A stretch of DNA of 41,811 nucleotides. Origin: Chloroflexota bacterium. Lineage in GTDB: Bacteria > Chloroflexota > Dehalococcoidia > Lucifugimonadales > Australimonadaceae. Position 1 is the first letter of the stretch, and every line of letters begins with the position of its first letter. The notes under the pieces were generated by a model. The model did no database searches. It saw only the letters and a list, made by a program, of their open reading frames with translations, and had not been told where the DNA came from. Positions 32,633-40,876 of the stretch are shown one piece after another. The DNA is taken from contig JADFQE010000008.1 of NCBI GenBank assembly GCA_022561985.1, positions 1 through 41,811 of the forward strand, read 5' to 3'. Position numbers and translations under genes: made by a program.

Positions 32633-33400
32633 GTGGCACGATCCCGCGGCCGGAGAGGCCCACCCCGACGGCCCCCCAAGGTGCAGGCCGCGCTGTGCGC
32701 GACCTGCCTGGTCGACCAGTTCTTCCCGGAGGTTGGCGAGGCCGTGGTCACGGTCCTGCGCCGGCTCGACGTCGACGTCACCTTCCCGGAAGAGCAGACC
32801 TGCTGCGGGCAGATCGCGTTCAACGGCGGCTACCGCAAGGAGGCCGCCGACGTCGCCCGCCACTTCATGGACGTCTTCGAGAACGAGCGCCACGTCGTGG
32901 TGCCCTCCGGCTCGTGCGCCAGCATGATCAAGGTGTACTACCGGGAGCTGTTCCGCGACGACCCCGACGACCTGGAGCGCGCCCTGGCGCTCGGCGAGAA
33001 GACCCACGAGCTGACGGACTTCATCGTCAACGTCCTGGAGGTCACGGACGTTGGCTCGCTGGCGCGTGGCCTCGTCACCTACCACGACTCCTGCCACCTG
33101 CTGCGCGAGCTTGGCATCTCGGCCGAGCCCCGGAGCCTCATCGGCGGCGTGAGCGGCGTCGAGCTCCAGGAGATGCCGAATGCCGACGCGTGCTGCGGCT
33201 TCGGCGGGCTCTTCTCCGTGAAGTTCCCGGAGATATCCATCGCCATCCTGGACGAGAAGCTCGACGCGATCCGTGCCTCCGGCGCGGACACGGTCGTCGC
33301 AAACGACTGCGGGTGCCTGATGCACATGCGTGGGGCCATCGAGCGGCGCGGCATGAGCGTGCGCGCGATCCACATCGCCGAGCTTTTGGCGGGCGAGTAG
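32633..33400 (+). CDS. lutA: Lactate utilisation protein A (iron-sulfur, heterodisulfide-reductase-like)
   Basis: The 255-aa protein is the CCG-domain subunit of the LutABC complex that oxidises L-lactate to pyruvate. Cysteine motifs are CATCLVDQ, TCCGQIAFNGGY and ACCGFGGLFS, plus DCGCLMH near the end. Most family members begin at the equivalent of VQAALCATC, so GTG 32681 is an alternative start. GTG 32633 is preferred because the promoter would place transcription start at that codon. Its stop overlaps the GTG of lutB (TAGTG), which means tight coupling. Confidence 0.88.
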   Translation: MARSRGRRGPPRRPPKVQAALCATCLVDQFFPEVGEAVVTVLRRLDVDVTFPEEQTCCGQIAFNGGYRKEAADVARHFMDVFENERHVVVPSGSCASMIKVYYRELFRDDPDDLERALALGEKTHELTDFIVNVLEVTDVGSLARGLVTYHDSCHLLRELGISAEPRSLIGGVSGVELQEMPNADACCGFGGLFSVKFPEISIAILDEKLDAIRASGADTVVANDCGCLMHMRGAIERRGMSVRAIHIAELLAGE

Positions 33401-34854
33401 TGGCCCAGGTCAAGAGCGCCGCGTTCAAGAAGGCCTCGACCCGTGCGCTCCACGACCAGGGGATCCAGCACGCGCTCAACCACGTGATGAACCACTTCAC
33501 GGAGGCGCGCGCGTCCGCCATCGCCGCCGACTACAGCGACGAGAGCTGGGACGCGATGCGCACCCGTGCCGCCGCCATCAAGGCGCACACCATCGGCAAC
33601 CTCGACTACTACCTGGACCTGGCCGACCGGAGCATCCGCCGCAACGGAGGCCACGTGCACTTCGCCGACGATGCGGCGGATGCGACGCGGATCGTCATCG
33701 ACATCGCGAAGCGCCACGACGTGAAGCGCGCGATCAAGTCCAAGTCGATGGTCTCGGAGGAGATGGGCCTCAACGACGCGCTCAAGCGTGCCGGCATCGA
33801 CCCCGTGGAGACGGACCTCGGCGAGTACATCATCCAGCTCGCGGGCGAGACGCCGTTCCACATCATCGCCCCGGCCATGCACAAGACGCGCGAAGAGGTC
33901 TCCGACCTCTTCCACGACTGGCTGAAGAGCGCGCCGACGTCCGACATCGCGCGGCTGTGCTCCATCGCCCGCGAGGCGCTGCGCAAGCATTTCGAGACGG
34001 CCGAGATGGGCATCACCGGCGCGAACTTCGTCGTCGCCGAGACGGGCACCGTCGTCATCGTCACCAACGAGGGCAACGGGCGCATGGTCACCTCCACGCC
34101 CCGCGTGCACGTCGCCATCTGCGGGATGGAGAAGGTGCTGCCGGCGATCGAGGACCTCCCGGTCTTCCTGCGCCTCCTGCCGCGCTCGGCCACCGGGCAG
34201 CGGACCACCTCCTACACCTCGTTCATCAGCGGCCCGCGCGGCCCCTCGGACGAGGATGGGCCCGAGGAGTTCCACCTCATCTTCGTCGACAACGGCCGTC
34301 TCAACCTGCTCAAGGACGAGGTGCTGCGCGAGGCGCTGAGCTGCATCCGCTGCGGCGCCTGTCTGAACCACTGCCCGGTCTACCGCAAGGTCGGCGGGCA
34401 CGCCTACGGCTGGGTGTATTCGGGCCCGATCGGCGCCGTGGTCACGGGGCCCATGACCGGCATGAAGCAGGCCGCCGACCTCCCGTTTGCCTCGACGCTG
34501 TGCGGCGCCTGCCGCGACGTCTGCCCGGTGAAGATCGACCTGCCGAAGCTGCTGCTGCACCTCCGGCACCGCCTCGCCGAGGGGACGGGGAGCGGCGAGC
34601 GCGCGGGCACGTGGATGGAGCGGCTGTACATCCGCCGGTGGCACGACGCGGTGAAGACGCGCGCTGCGCTCGATCGCTCGACGCGGCTCGGGCGGCTGCT
34701 GCAGAAGCCCCTCGTGCGGCGTGGCAAGGTGAGGTCGCTGCCGCTGCCGGTGATCTCCGGCTGGACGAAGGACCGCGACTTCCCGGCGCTCGCGCCCAAG
34801 TCCTTCGGCGAGATCTGGCGCGATGGGCTCGGGCCAGCGCGGGAGCCAGAGTAG
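33400..34854 (+). CDS. lutB: Lactate utilisation protein B (iron-sulfur protein)
   Basis: The 484-aa LutB is the electron-transfer subunit: an N-terminal LutC-like DUF162 region (about 60-290, with TGANFVVAETGT) and two 4Fe-4S motifs, CIRCGACLNHCPVY and CGACRDVCPVKID. The start is GTG 33400, overlapping the lutA stop. The next gene begins two bases after its stop. It has the normal family length, with a basic C-terminal tail. Confidence 0.92.
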   Translation: MAQVKSAAFKKASTRALHDQGIQHALNHVMNHFTEARASAIAADYSDESWDAMRTRAAAIKAHTIGNLDYYLDLADRSIRRNGGHVHFADDAADATRIVIDIAKRHDVKRAIKSKSMVSEEMGLNDALKRAGIDPVETDLGEYIIQLAGETPFHIIAPAMHKTREEVSDLFHDWLKSAPTSDIARLCSIAREALRKHFETAEMGITGANFVVAETGTVVIVTNEGNGRMVTSTPRVHVAICGMEKVLPAIEDLPVFLRLLPRSATGQRTTSYTSFISGPRGPSDEDGPEEFHLIFVDNGRLNLLKDEVLREALSCIRCGACLNHCPVYRKVGGHAYGWVYSGPIGAVVTGPMTGMKQAADLPFASTLCGACRDVCPVKIDLPKLLLHLRHRLAEGTGSGERAGTWMERLYIRRWHDAVKTRAALDRSTRLGRLLQKPLVRRGKVRSLPLPVISGWTKDRDFPALAPKSFGEIWRDGLGPAREPE

Positions 34855-34856
34855 CG

Positions 34857-35603
34857 ATGCCGGCCGAGGAGCATCCGAACAAGGCGGCGTTCCTCCAGCG
34901 CGTGCGCGAGGCGCTGGGCCGGTCCGATCCGCTGCTGCACATGCCCGACCACCCGACGCTCAAGGCCGCCCTCCCACGCCAGGAGGAGAAGGTGCGGACG
35001 GTCCGCGCCAGGATCGACGTGCTCCGCGCTCAGAACCTCAAGAAGCTCGCGGAGACCGCGACGGCCGCGTCCTGGCACGTCCACGGGCCGATCGCCGTCG
35101 AGGAGGCAGCCGAGGTCGTCGCCGGCATCGCCAGCGGCCTGCGCGCGAAGCACGTGGTCCGCTCGACCGAGGACGTGTTCAGGCGCGTCAACGTCGATAG
35201 CGCACTGCGGCGCAGCGGCATCTCGCCGACGGTGCTGGCGGCCGGGCGCTCCCGCGGGCGCTCGGCGCTCAAGGGCCTCGCCTTCGAGGCCGACCTGGGC
35301 ATCACCGGCGTGAGCTACGCCATCGCCGAGACGGGCACCTGCGTCGTGACGCCGCGCAAGGGCATCGCGCGCCTCACCTCGCTGGCCCCGCCGGCCTATA
35401 TCGCGCTGGTCGAGGCCGACCAGGTGCTGGGGAACCTGGACGAATACTTCGCGCTGACGCGCCTCGTCTACCAGAAGTCGCGCGGCCGGACGCCGACCTA
35501 CGTGAACTTCATCTCCGGCCCGAGCCGGACGGCCGACATCGAGCAGACGCTGACCATCGGCGTGCACGGCCCCGGCGTGGTGCACATGGTGCTCATCGCC
35601 TGA
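34857..35603 (+). CDS. lutC: Lactate utilisation protein C
   Basis: The 248-aa protein is the DUF162/LUD subunit. GITGVSYAIAETGTCVV and SGPSRTADIEQTLTIGVHGP are the family hallmarks. The N-terminal 70 residues are charged and helical. The start ATG lies two bases after the lutB stop, so all three lut genes form one operon. It ends 15 bases from the convergent gmk gene. Confidence 0.92.
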   Translation: MPAEEHPNKAAFLQRVREALGRSDPLLHMPDHPTLKAALPRQEEKVRTVRARIDVLRAQNLKKLAETATAASWHVHGPIAVEEAAEVVAGIASGLRAKHVVRSTEDVFRRVNVDSALRRSGISPTVLAAGRSRGRSALKGLAFEADLGITGVSYAIAETGTCVVTPRKGIARLTSLAPPAYIALVEADQVLGNLDEYFALTRLVYQKSRGRTPTYVNFISGPSRTADIEQTLTIGVHGPGVVHMVLIA

Positions 35604-35618
35604 GGCGGCTGGCGCGCG

Positions 35619-36230
35619 TCACACCACCACGCGGCGGGCGGGCACGCGCCGGCGCTGCTCCTCGATGGCCTCGGTGATGCGCGCGACGGTGCCGCCGACG
35701 TCGTCCGTCTCGTTCACGATCGTGACGTCGAACCAGTCCGCCTGCCCCATCTCGTGCTGCGCCGTCTCGATGCGGATCACGAGCTGGGCCGGGGAGTCGG
35801 TCTTACGCGTGCGAAGACGGCGCTCCAGCTCCTCGGCGCTCGGCGCCGCCAGGAAGATGAGGAGCGCGTCCGGTGCGAGACGGCGGATCGTCGCGGCGCC
35901 CTGGACGTCGATCTTCACGATGACGTCGCGGCCCGCCTCGAGCGCCGCACGAACGCCTTCGCGCGGCACGCCGTAATGGTTCCCGTAGACCTCGGCGTGC
36001 TCCAAGAAGCCGTCCTGCTCCAGCACCGTGGCGAAGCGCTCCGGGCTCAGGAAGACGTAGTCGCGCCCGTCCACCTCGCCCGCGCGCATCGGCCTCGTGG
36101 TGGCCGTGACGGCGAAGGCCAGGGCGGGCTCGGAAGAGCGCATCTCGGCGATGACGGCGTCCTTGCCCACGCCCGAGGGGCCCGAGATGACGACGAGGAG
36201 CGGCGGCGGGTCCGCGCCCGCCGCGCTCAC
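35619..36230 (-). CDS. gmk: Guanylate kinase with unusual P-loop
   Basis: The 203-aa protein is a guanylate kinase (GMP + ATP to GDP + ADP). TTRPMRAGEVDGRDY and FLEHAEVYGNHYG are the GMP-binding segments, and KIDVQGAATIRR and FLAAPSAEELERRL are also typical. The P-loop reads SGPSGVGKDA: the usual hydroxyl residue(s) after the Lys (GT, ST or SS) are Asp-Ala here. The GTG start overlaps the aroA stop (GTGA), so the gene is read from the aroA transcript. aroA is followed by cytidylate kinase in many genomes; here the partner is guanylate kinase. Confidence 0.9.
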   Translation of the reverse strand: MSAAGADPPPLLVVISGPSGVGKDAVIAEMRSSEPALAFAVTATTRPMRAGEVDGRDYVFLSPERFATVLEQDGFLEHAEVYGNHYGVPREGVRAALEAGRDVIVKIDVQGAATIRRLAPDALLIFLAAPSAEELERRLRTRKTDSPAQLVIRIETAQHEMGQADWFDVTIVNETDDVGGTVARITEAIEEQRRRVPARRVVV

Positions 36231-37516
36231 GAGCCGGCTCCGGCGAGCGAGCCGAGGTCGTCCCAGAAGCTCGGGTAGGAGACCGAGGCCGACTCCGCGC
36301 TGGTCACCGTCGTCTCGCCGGATGCGAGCAGCCCGGCGATGCCGAGCGTCATCGCCATCCGGTGGTCGTTGCTGCTGCGGCAGGCGGCGCCCGTGAGCTT
36401 CGCCCCGCCGGTGATGCGCAGCCCGTCGGGCAGCTCCTCGATCCTGGCGCCGAGGCGCGTCAGCTCGCGGTTGGTCACGCGGAGGCGGTCGGACTCCTTG
36501 ATGCGGAGCTCGGCCGCGTCCTTGATGTGGGTCGTCCCCTTCGCGAAGCACGCCGCCAGCGCGAGCACCGGGACCTCGTCCACCAGGCGCGGGATCAGGT
36601 CCCCGCCGATCTCGATGGCCTCCAGGGTGCTGCTGCGGGCGCTCAGGTCGGCGACGGGCTCGCCGCCCTCGCTGCGCCGGTTCTCGATGCGGATGTCGGC
36701 GCCCATCGCCACAAGCGCATCGAGCACGCCCGTGCGCGAGGGGTTCACGCCGACGCCGCGCACCTGGACCTCGGCGTCCGGGTGGCACACGGCCGCGACC
36801 AGCCAGTACGCGGCCGAGCTGATGTCGGCGGGGACCGTCACGTCGACCGCGTTGAGCCGCCCCGGCTTCACCGAGACGGTCAGCCCGTCCTCGGCGACGT
36901 CGATCCCCATGGCGCGGAACATCAGCTCCGTGTGGTCGCGGGAGAGCGCGGGCTGCTCGATCACCGTCTCCTCGTCGGCGAACAGTCCGGCGAGCAAGAG
37001 GCAGCTCTTGAGCTGCGCGCTGGCCACGGGCATCCGGTAGTGGATGCCGTGGAGCGAGCCGCCGCGGAAGACGAGCGGGGCGAGCGTGCCGTTCGCTCGC
37101 GCGTCGATCGGCGCACCCATGAGCTGAAGCGGCTCGATGATGCGCCCCATGGGCCGTGAGCGCAGCGACGCGTCGCCCGTCAGCACGCTCATGAACGGCG
37201 CCCCCGCGAGCACGCCGGAGACGAGCCGCATGGTCGTGCCGCTGTTGCCGGCGTTCAGCACGTCGGCCGGCTCGGTCAGGGGCCGGGCGCGGACCACGAC
37301 CGAGGAGCCGCCCGCGCTCTCGGTCTCGATGTCGGCGCCGAGGGCGCGCATGATGCGCAGCGTCGAGAGGCAGTCGGCGCCGGGGCCGTAGTTCTCGATG
37401 CGCGCCTCGCCGTCGGCGATCGCGTTGAAGATCACCGCCCGGTGGGAGATGGACTTGTCGCCGGGCGGGGTGATCGAGCCGCGGAGGCGGGACGCGTGTC
37501 GGACGGTGGCTTGCAT
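36227..37516 (-). CDS. aroA: 3-phosphoshikimate 1-carboxyvinyltransferase (EPSP synthase)
   Basis: The 429-aa enzyme makes EPSP, step six of the shikimate pathway. Signatures are PPGDKSISHRA, LNAGNSGTTMRL, the RPMGRI phosphate loop and RIKESDRLRVT, all intact. The ATG at 37516 lacks a ribosome site, but an extended -10 (TGCTACAAT) ends eight bases upstream, so the message is predicted to be leaderless. The frame is open back to 37570. The stop codon overlaps the gmk start. Confidence 0.94.
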   Translation of the reverse strand: MQATVRHASRLRGSITPPGDKSISHRAVIFNAIADGEARIENYGPGADCLSTLRIMRALGADIETESAGGSSVVVRARPLTEPADVLNAGNSGTTMRLVSGVLAGAPFMSVLTGDASLRSRPMGRIIEPLQLMGAPIDARANGTLAPLVFRGGSLHGIHYRMPVASAQLKSCLLLAGLFADEETVIEQPALSRDHTELMFRAMGIDVAEDGLTVSVKPGRLNAVDVTVPADISSAAYWLVAAVCHPDAEVQVRGVGVNPSRTGVLDALVAMGADIRIENRRSEGGEPVADLSARSSTLEAIEIGGDLIPRLVDEVPVLALAACFAKGTTHIKDAAELRIKESDRLRVTNRELTRLGARIEELPDGLRITGGAKLTGAACRSSNDHRMAMTLGIAGLLASGETTVTSAESASVSYPSFWDDLGSLAGAGS

Positions 37517-37524
37517 GGGCCCGG

Positions 37525-37533
37525 ATTGTAGCA
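37525..37533 (-). promoter_or_regulatory. Extended -10 promoter for aroA-gmk (TGCTACAAT)
   Basis: On the minus strand TGCTACAAT is a near-ideal extended -10. Transcription would start at about 37518, two bases before the ATG, so the mRNA would be leaderless. No -35 is evident. Confidence 0.5.
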
Positions 37534-37605
37534 TCGGGACCCGCCTCGGCAGCGTGCCGTGCGGTATCATCCCCTGACGCTTGAACCTCGTCTAAGGAAT
37601 CTGTG

Positions 37606-37779
37606 ATGGCCCTCGACTCGCCGAACGACAGGACGCTTTACAGTGTGGTGGGACGCTACGAGCGGGAGGTCATGGGCCCCCGGCTCACCGACCGGCAGAT
37701 CACGCGGATCACCGAAGCGCTCAAGCGGTTCGTCTTTGACGAGATCCACAGCGCGAAGGCCGGCGCCGGGCCGGCGTAG
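37606..37779 (+). CDS. Unknown small protein, 57 aa
   Basis: I do not recognise it. It starts after AAGGA at an acceptable distance, and a TATCAT -10-like box is at 37565-37570, so it looks like a real gene. The middle is predicted helical and basic (RYEREVMGPRLTDRQITRI, TEALKRFVFDEIH) and carries no membrane segment or cysteine. It is divergent from aroA and convergent with the protease gene, whose stop is 13 bases away. I first considered RNA polymerase omega but the sequence does not fit. Confidence 0.55.
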   Translation: MALDSPNDRTLYSVVGRYEREVMGPRLTDRQITRITEALKRFVFDEIHSAKAGAGPA

Positions 37780-37792
37780 GGCCGGGCGCAGA

Positions 37793-38482
37793 TCAGCGCA
37801 TCAGGCGGGCCGCCAGGTCGAGCACCGGATCGAACAGGAAGCCCAGCACGTTGATGTCGGTCAGGTAGCTCAGGCCGACGACTCCTATGAGCACCACGGG
37901 GCCGTATCGCTGGAGCTTGGCGACCGCGGGAAGCCAGGGACGCGGGAGGATCCCCGCCAGGATGCCGCCGCCGTCGAGTGGCGCGATGGGCAGCAGGTTG
38001 AATGCCGCCAGCACCAGGTTCAGCAGGACGCTGTAGGTGGCGATCGCCGTGGCCCAGGCGAGGGGGTCCAGCTCCTTGAGCGCTCCGATGAAGACGCCGC
38101 CCCCACTGGTGACGAGCCCGAGCTGGAAGGCCAGCGAGAACGCGAGCGCGAGGACGATGTTGGACGCCGGGCCCGCCGCCGAGACGATGGCCATCCCCCT
38201 CCGTCCGTGCCGCAGCCGGCGAACGTCGACCGGCACCGGCCTGCCCCATCCGAAGCCGGCGATGAGCAGCATGATGGTCCCGGTGGGATCGAGGTGCGCC
38301 TTCGGGTTGAGGGTCAGCCGTCCGAGCCGGGCCGCCGTCGGATCGCCCAGCCGGTTGGCGGCGAACGCGTGGGCGAATTCGTGGAACGTGATGGCGATGG
38401 TTAGCGAGACGGCGACCGCGACCACCAGCACGACGAACGCGAAGGGGTCGCCGAGGAGCACGTCGCGGTAGGCTAGGAGCAT
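37793..38482 (-). CDS. Site-2 protease (M50) family protein
   Basis: The 229-aa intramembrane metalloprotease has about five membrane segments. The zinc site is HEFAH (about 34-38) in the first long helix region and the second motif is NLLPIAPLDGG (aspartate of the NxxPxxxLDG type, about 162-172). PVPVDVRRLRHG after GWGRP is a family signature. It has no PDZ or CBS domain, so it is the short, minimal form. It follows the acidic-tailed gene by 42 bases on the same strand. The substrate is unknown; anti-sigma factors or signal-peptide remnants are usual. Confidence 0.88.
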   Translation of the reverse strand: MLLAYRDVLLGDPFAFVVLVVAVAVSLTIAITFHEFAHAFAANRLGDPTAARLGRLTLNPKAHLDPTGTIMLLIAGFGWGRPVPVDVRRLRHGRRGMAIVSAAGPASNIVLALAFSLAFQLGLVTSGGGVFIGALKELDPLAWATAIATYSVLLNLVLAAFNLLPIAPLDGGGILAGILPRPWLPAVAKLQRYGPVVLIGVVGLSYLTDINVLGFLFDPVLDLAARLMR

Positions 38483-38524
38483 GGGGGGTTCGCCCTCGGG
38501 CGGGCCGGGCCCGTGCGCGGGACG

Positions 38525-39310
38525 CTAGGGCTCGTCGTCGTCATCGTCCTCGTCGGGCTCCGGCTCGCGGCGCGATGGGGCGGACGCCGAAGCGGGGGGC
38601 GAGCCGAGGGTGACCACGCCGCGCCCCTTCCTGCGCTTCGGAGCTTCGTGGGGCAGATCGTCGAGGAGATCGCGGAGCGCCTTGAGCGAGGCTGCGGTCT
38701 GCCCCGCGAGGTCGACGACGACGGCTCCGGCGCCGGCGTCGCGCAGCAGCTCGATCTCCTCCTGGGTCGGGAGCGAGGCGACGTGCACGAGGATCGGGCG
38801 CGAGGTCACGCCGCGGACCCGCGCGAGCCGCATGAGCTGCCGGACCGTGAGGGAGCCCGCGTCGGCCAGCGAGACCAAGAAGGCGTCCACCGGCAGGTTC
38901 TCGATCGTTCGCAGCAGGCTGTCGTCGAGCTCCGGGACCACGTGCATCACCGTGGTGCGCTCGTTCCCGCTGAGGGCGCTGGCGGGCGTCGTTTCCGAGG
39001 AGAAGACGCCGAAGTCGGCGCCCTCAGGCATGGCCGGCTGGGCCTCGTCGAGCCAGACGCCGAAGGTCGTGCCCTTGAGCGCAGCGGCGGACCGGTCGAC
39101 GCCGGCCTTGTCCGCCCCGCCCGTGCCCACGACGATGGTGCCGTCCAGGGCTCCGTCGGCGGCGAGCTTGGCGCCCGCCGCGTCCCCCGCCGCGAGTGCC
39201 CCGAGCAGGAGCATCGGCGCGATCTTCTCGCGCTTGACCATCTGCGCGAAGCCGAGGGGAGCCGCGGCGCCCCGCGACGCGCGCTCGAGTTTGTCGAGTA
39301 GTTCGCCCAT
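38525..39310 (-). CDS. Unknown protein with acidic tail, 261 aa
   Basis: I do not recognise a family. It starts MGELLDKLERASRGAAAPLG, and the body alternates beta strands and helices (MLLLGALAAGDAAGA, DGTIVVGTGG, DAFLVSLADAG, PILVHVASLPTQEEIELLRD, GAGAVVVDLAG) in the manner of a TIM barrel. The last 20 residues are almost all acidic (DEDDDDDEP). No signal peptide is seen. It is probably co-transcribed with the site-2 protease. An extended -10 (TGCTACAAT) is found 112 bases upstream. Confidence 0.7.
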   Translation of the reverse strand: MGELLDKLERASRGAAAPLGFAQMVKREKIAPMLLLGALAAGDAAGAKLAADGALDGTIVVGTGGADKAGVDRSAAALKGTTFGVWLDEAQPAMPEGADFGVFSSETTPASALSGNERTTVMHVVPELDDSLLRTIENLPVDAFLVSLADAGSLTVRQLMRLARVRGVTSRPILVHVASLPTQEEIELLRDAGAGAVVVDLAGQTAASLKALRDLLDDLPHEAPKRRKGRGVVTLGSPPASASAPSRREPEPDEDDDDDEP

Positions 39311-39421
39311 GCTTGAGTGCTCCGACCATGCTGGATCGCCCCTGGATCGCTCCAGGGGGCCTCGGACCGAGGTGGGTGGGTACGCCTGCACGGGGCCGTG
39401 GCCACGTGGGGGCGCGACCGT

Positions 39422-39430
39422 ATTGTAGCA
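39422..39430 (-). promoter_or_regulatory. Extended -10 promoter candidate (TGCTACAAT)
   Basis: The sequence on the minus strand is identical to the aroA element. It would start a transcript near 39415, with a leader of about 105 bases before the unknown gene and the protease. Confidence 0.4.
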
Positions 39431-39469
39431 GGGCGTTCGGCGGCTCGGCCAGCGGCTCGGTGGCATGGG

Positions 39470-39560
39470 CGAGGGCGCATGCCATGCGCCCCGACGGGAT
39501 GGGAGGCGTTGGTCTTGGAGGGGCGCACGGCGTGCGCCCTGTGCCTCGACCCGGGGGTGC
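39470..39560. repeat. Cluster of hairpins between two minus-strand genes
   Basis: Two G/C hairpins with related arms follow each other: GGGCGCA/TGCGCCC and GGGCGCAC/GTGCGCCC. A third, looser one (GGGGG/CCCCC) is next to the response-regulator stop. No T-run follows on the minus strand. They may stop or stabilise the mRNA of the response-regulator gene, or be a dispersed element. Confidence 0.45.
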
Positions 39561-39567
39561 CGCCCCC

Positions 39568-40095
39568 TCAGGCGGCGCCCGCGAACCCCAAGGATTCGAT
39601 CCTGGCCTTGAGGTCGCCGATCTCGGTGTGCAGCCGGTCCACGTCGTGGGCGATGGCGCGCAGGCTGGCGGGGTCGGGGGCCGGGGCGCTCGGCGCGGGC
39701 GGTGACTCCGTGCTATCGATGCCGCGGGCGATCGCCCCGTCGATCCTCGCGAGCAGGTCCTTGAGCGCGAAGGGCTTCGTCACGAAGTCGGACGCTCCGA
39801 GGCTCATGGCCTCGTCGGCCGCCTCCTCCCCGGTGACCCCGGTGATCATCATCACCGGCTGCGTGGGGTCGTCCTGCTTGATCGCCTTGAGCGCGTCGAT
39901 GCCGGAGAGGCCGGGCATGCGGACGTCCATGACGATGAGGTCGAACTTCTCGTCGCGGGCGATCACCACCGCGGACTCGGCGTCGCCGGTCTGGGAGCAG
40001 ACGAAGTCGTGCTGCTCGAGGAACACGCTCAGCATGTTCCTGATGTTGGGCTCGTCGTCCGCGACGAGGATGCGGTAGGGCATCCGCTCGCTCAT
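39568..40095 (-). CDS. CheY-like response regulator with C-terminal coiled coil
   Basis: The 175-aa protein has a receiver with Asp13-Asp14, phospho-acceptor Asp57 (IVMDVRMPG), Thr85 and Lys107. A Pro-rich linker (PPAPSAPAPDP) leads to a short coiled coil (DVDRLHTEIGDLKARIESL), so it has no DNA-binding domain and likely acts by protein contact. The nearest same-strand gene upstream is the type IV pilin, so control of pilus assembly or twitching is a reasonable guess. No kinase gene lies in the window. The other response regulator (27182-27901) is similar in the receiver but differs in its output part. Confidence 0.85.
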   Translation of the reverse strand: MSERMPYRILVADDEPNIRNMLSVFLEQHDFVCSQTGDAESAVVIARDEKFDLIVMDVRMPGLSGIDALKAIKQDDPTQPVMMITGVTGEEAADEAMSLGASDFVTKPFALKDLLARIDGAIARGIDSTESPPAPSAPAPDPASLRAIAHDVDRLHTEIGDLKARIESLGFAGAA

Positions 40096-40126
40096 GGCTG
40101 ACCTCTTCTGCTGATCCCAAGAAGTG

Positions 40127-40164
40127 GGCCCGGCAGCACGATCAAGATCGGTCGCTGCCGGGCC
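40127..40164. repeat. Long perfect hairpin upstream of response regulator
   Basis: The arms GGCCCGGCAGC and GCTGCCGGGCC pair perfectly over 11 bp. The 16-base loop itself contains a CGATC/GATCG stem. It lies between the pilin stop and the response regulator start, both minus. It may end pilin transcription or regulate the downstream gene. There is no T-run. Confidence 0.55.
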
Positions 40165-40280
40165 GTGGCTCGGAGGGCACGCCCCAGCGTGGGAGACGAG
40201 ACGGCCCGTGAAGGCCTACGCCGGGGCGTGGGACGGGAGGAGTTGGCCCCCGAGCCCTCGCCAGGCGTGGCGCTGTATCG

Positions 40281-40676
40281 CTACGGACAGCTCGGCGAGC
40301 CGTCCGTGGACTGCTGCCGCACCGTGCCGTCGCTCGTCCAGCAGTAGCTGTCGGCGGTGTCGGTGGCGCCGCTGGGCAGCCGGAGGAAACCGGTCAGGTC
40401 GACGCCGGTGCTACCGCTGAGCAGGTCGTTGGTCCAGCCCGAGGCGGCGGTTATCGTGTTGTTCGCGTCGGCCCCGTAGGCATCCACCGCGGTCTGCACG
40501 CTGGCGAACTCCGTGGCCAGCGCGCCACGCTCGCCCTCGCCGGTGAACCGGCCGACGTTCGGCAGGATGACCGCGGCGAGTCCCACGACGATCCCGACCA
40601 CGACCAGCAGCTCGGCCAGGGTGAATCCTGCCTGGCTGCGGGCCGCCCGTTTCCAGATCTTCCCGATCTTCTGCAT
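40281..40676 (-). CDS. Type IV pilin / pseudopilin
   Basis: The 131-aa pre-pilin has the classical bacterial class III signal: SQAG then FTLAELLVVVGIVVGLAAVI, with Phe+1 after the cleaved Gly and Glu+5. The globular part (about 45-131) is short, with two cysteines in the last 20 residues (SYCWTS, SPSCP) forming a probable disulfide loop. The second of two ATGs (40676) has the better distance to GGGAGG. It lies downstream of the PilM/PilN-like gene on the same strand, so it is probably part of a type IV pilus locus. Confidence 0.87.
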   Translation of the reverse strand: MQKIGKIWKRAARSQAGFTLAELLVVVGIVVGLAAVILPNVGRFTGEGERGALATEFASVQTAVDAYGADANNTITAASGWTNDLLSGSTGVDLTGFLRLPSGATDTADSYCWTSDGTVRQQSTDGSPSCP

Positions 40677-40838
40677 CATCTCTCCCTCCCGTTGCGTGCT
40701 GCCGTCCCCGGTCCTAGGACGCGGGCGGCGAGCCGGTCTCATCGGCTATGAAGTCATGCTAGAGCGGGACCTCCGGAGCGGATTCGTCCGGTGGTACAGT
40801 CCTGGGCGGACGTTCGTACAGTCGCTGGGGATTCAAGG

Positions 40839-40858
40839 CCGCGCGCATACGCGCGCGG
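40839..40858. repeat. Perfect 8-bp hairpin after the pilus gene
   Basis: The arms CCGCGCGC and GCGCGCGG flank ATAC. It sits about 20 bases beyond the stop of the PilM/PilN-like gene (minus), in the 200-base gap before the pilin start. It may attenuate transcription into the pilin gene. Confidence 0.45.
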
Positions 40859-40876
40859 GACAACTTCAAGAAAGCT

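Noticed and set aside
37606-37779. RNA polymerase omega subunit (rpoZ), which often accompanies gmk
   Set aside because: The 57-aa product has none of the omega motifs in its N-terminal helices. Only the position near gmk suggested it.
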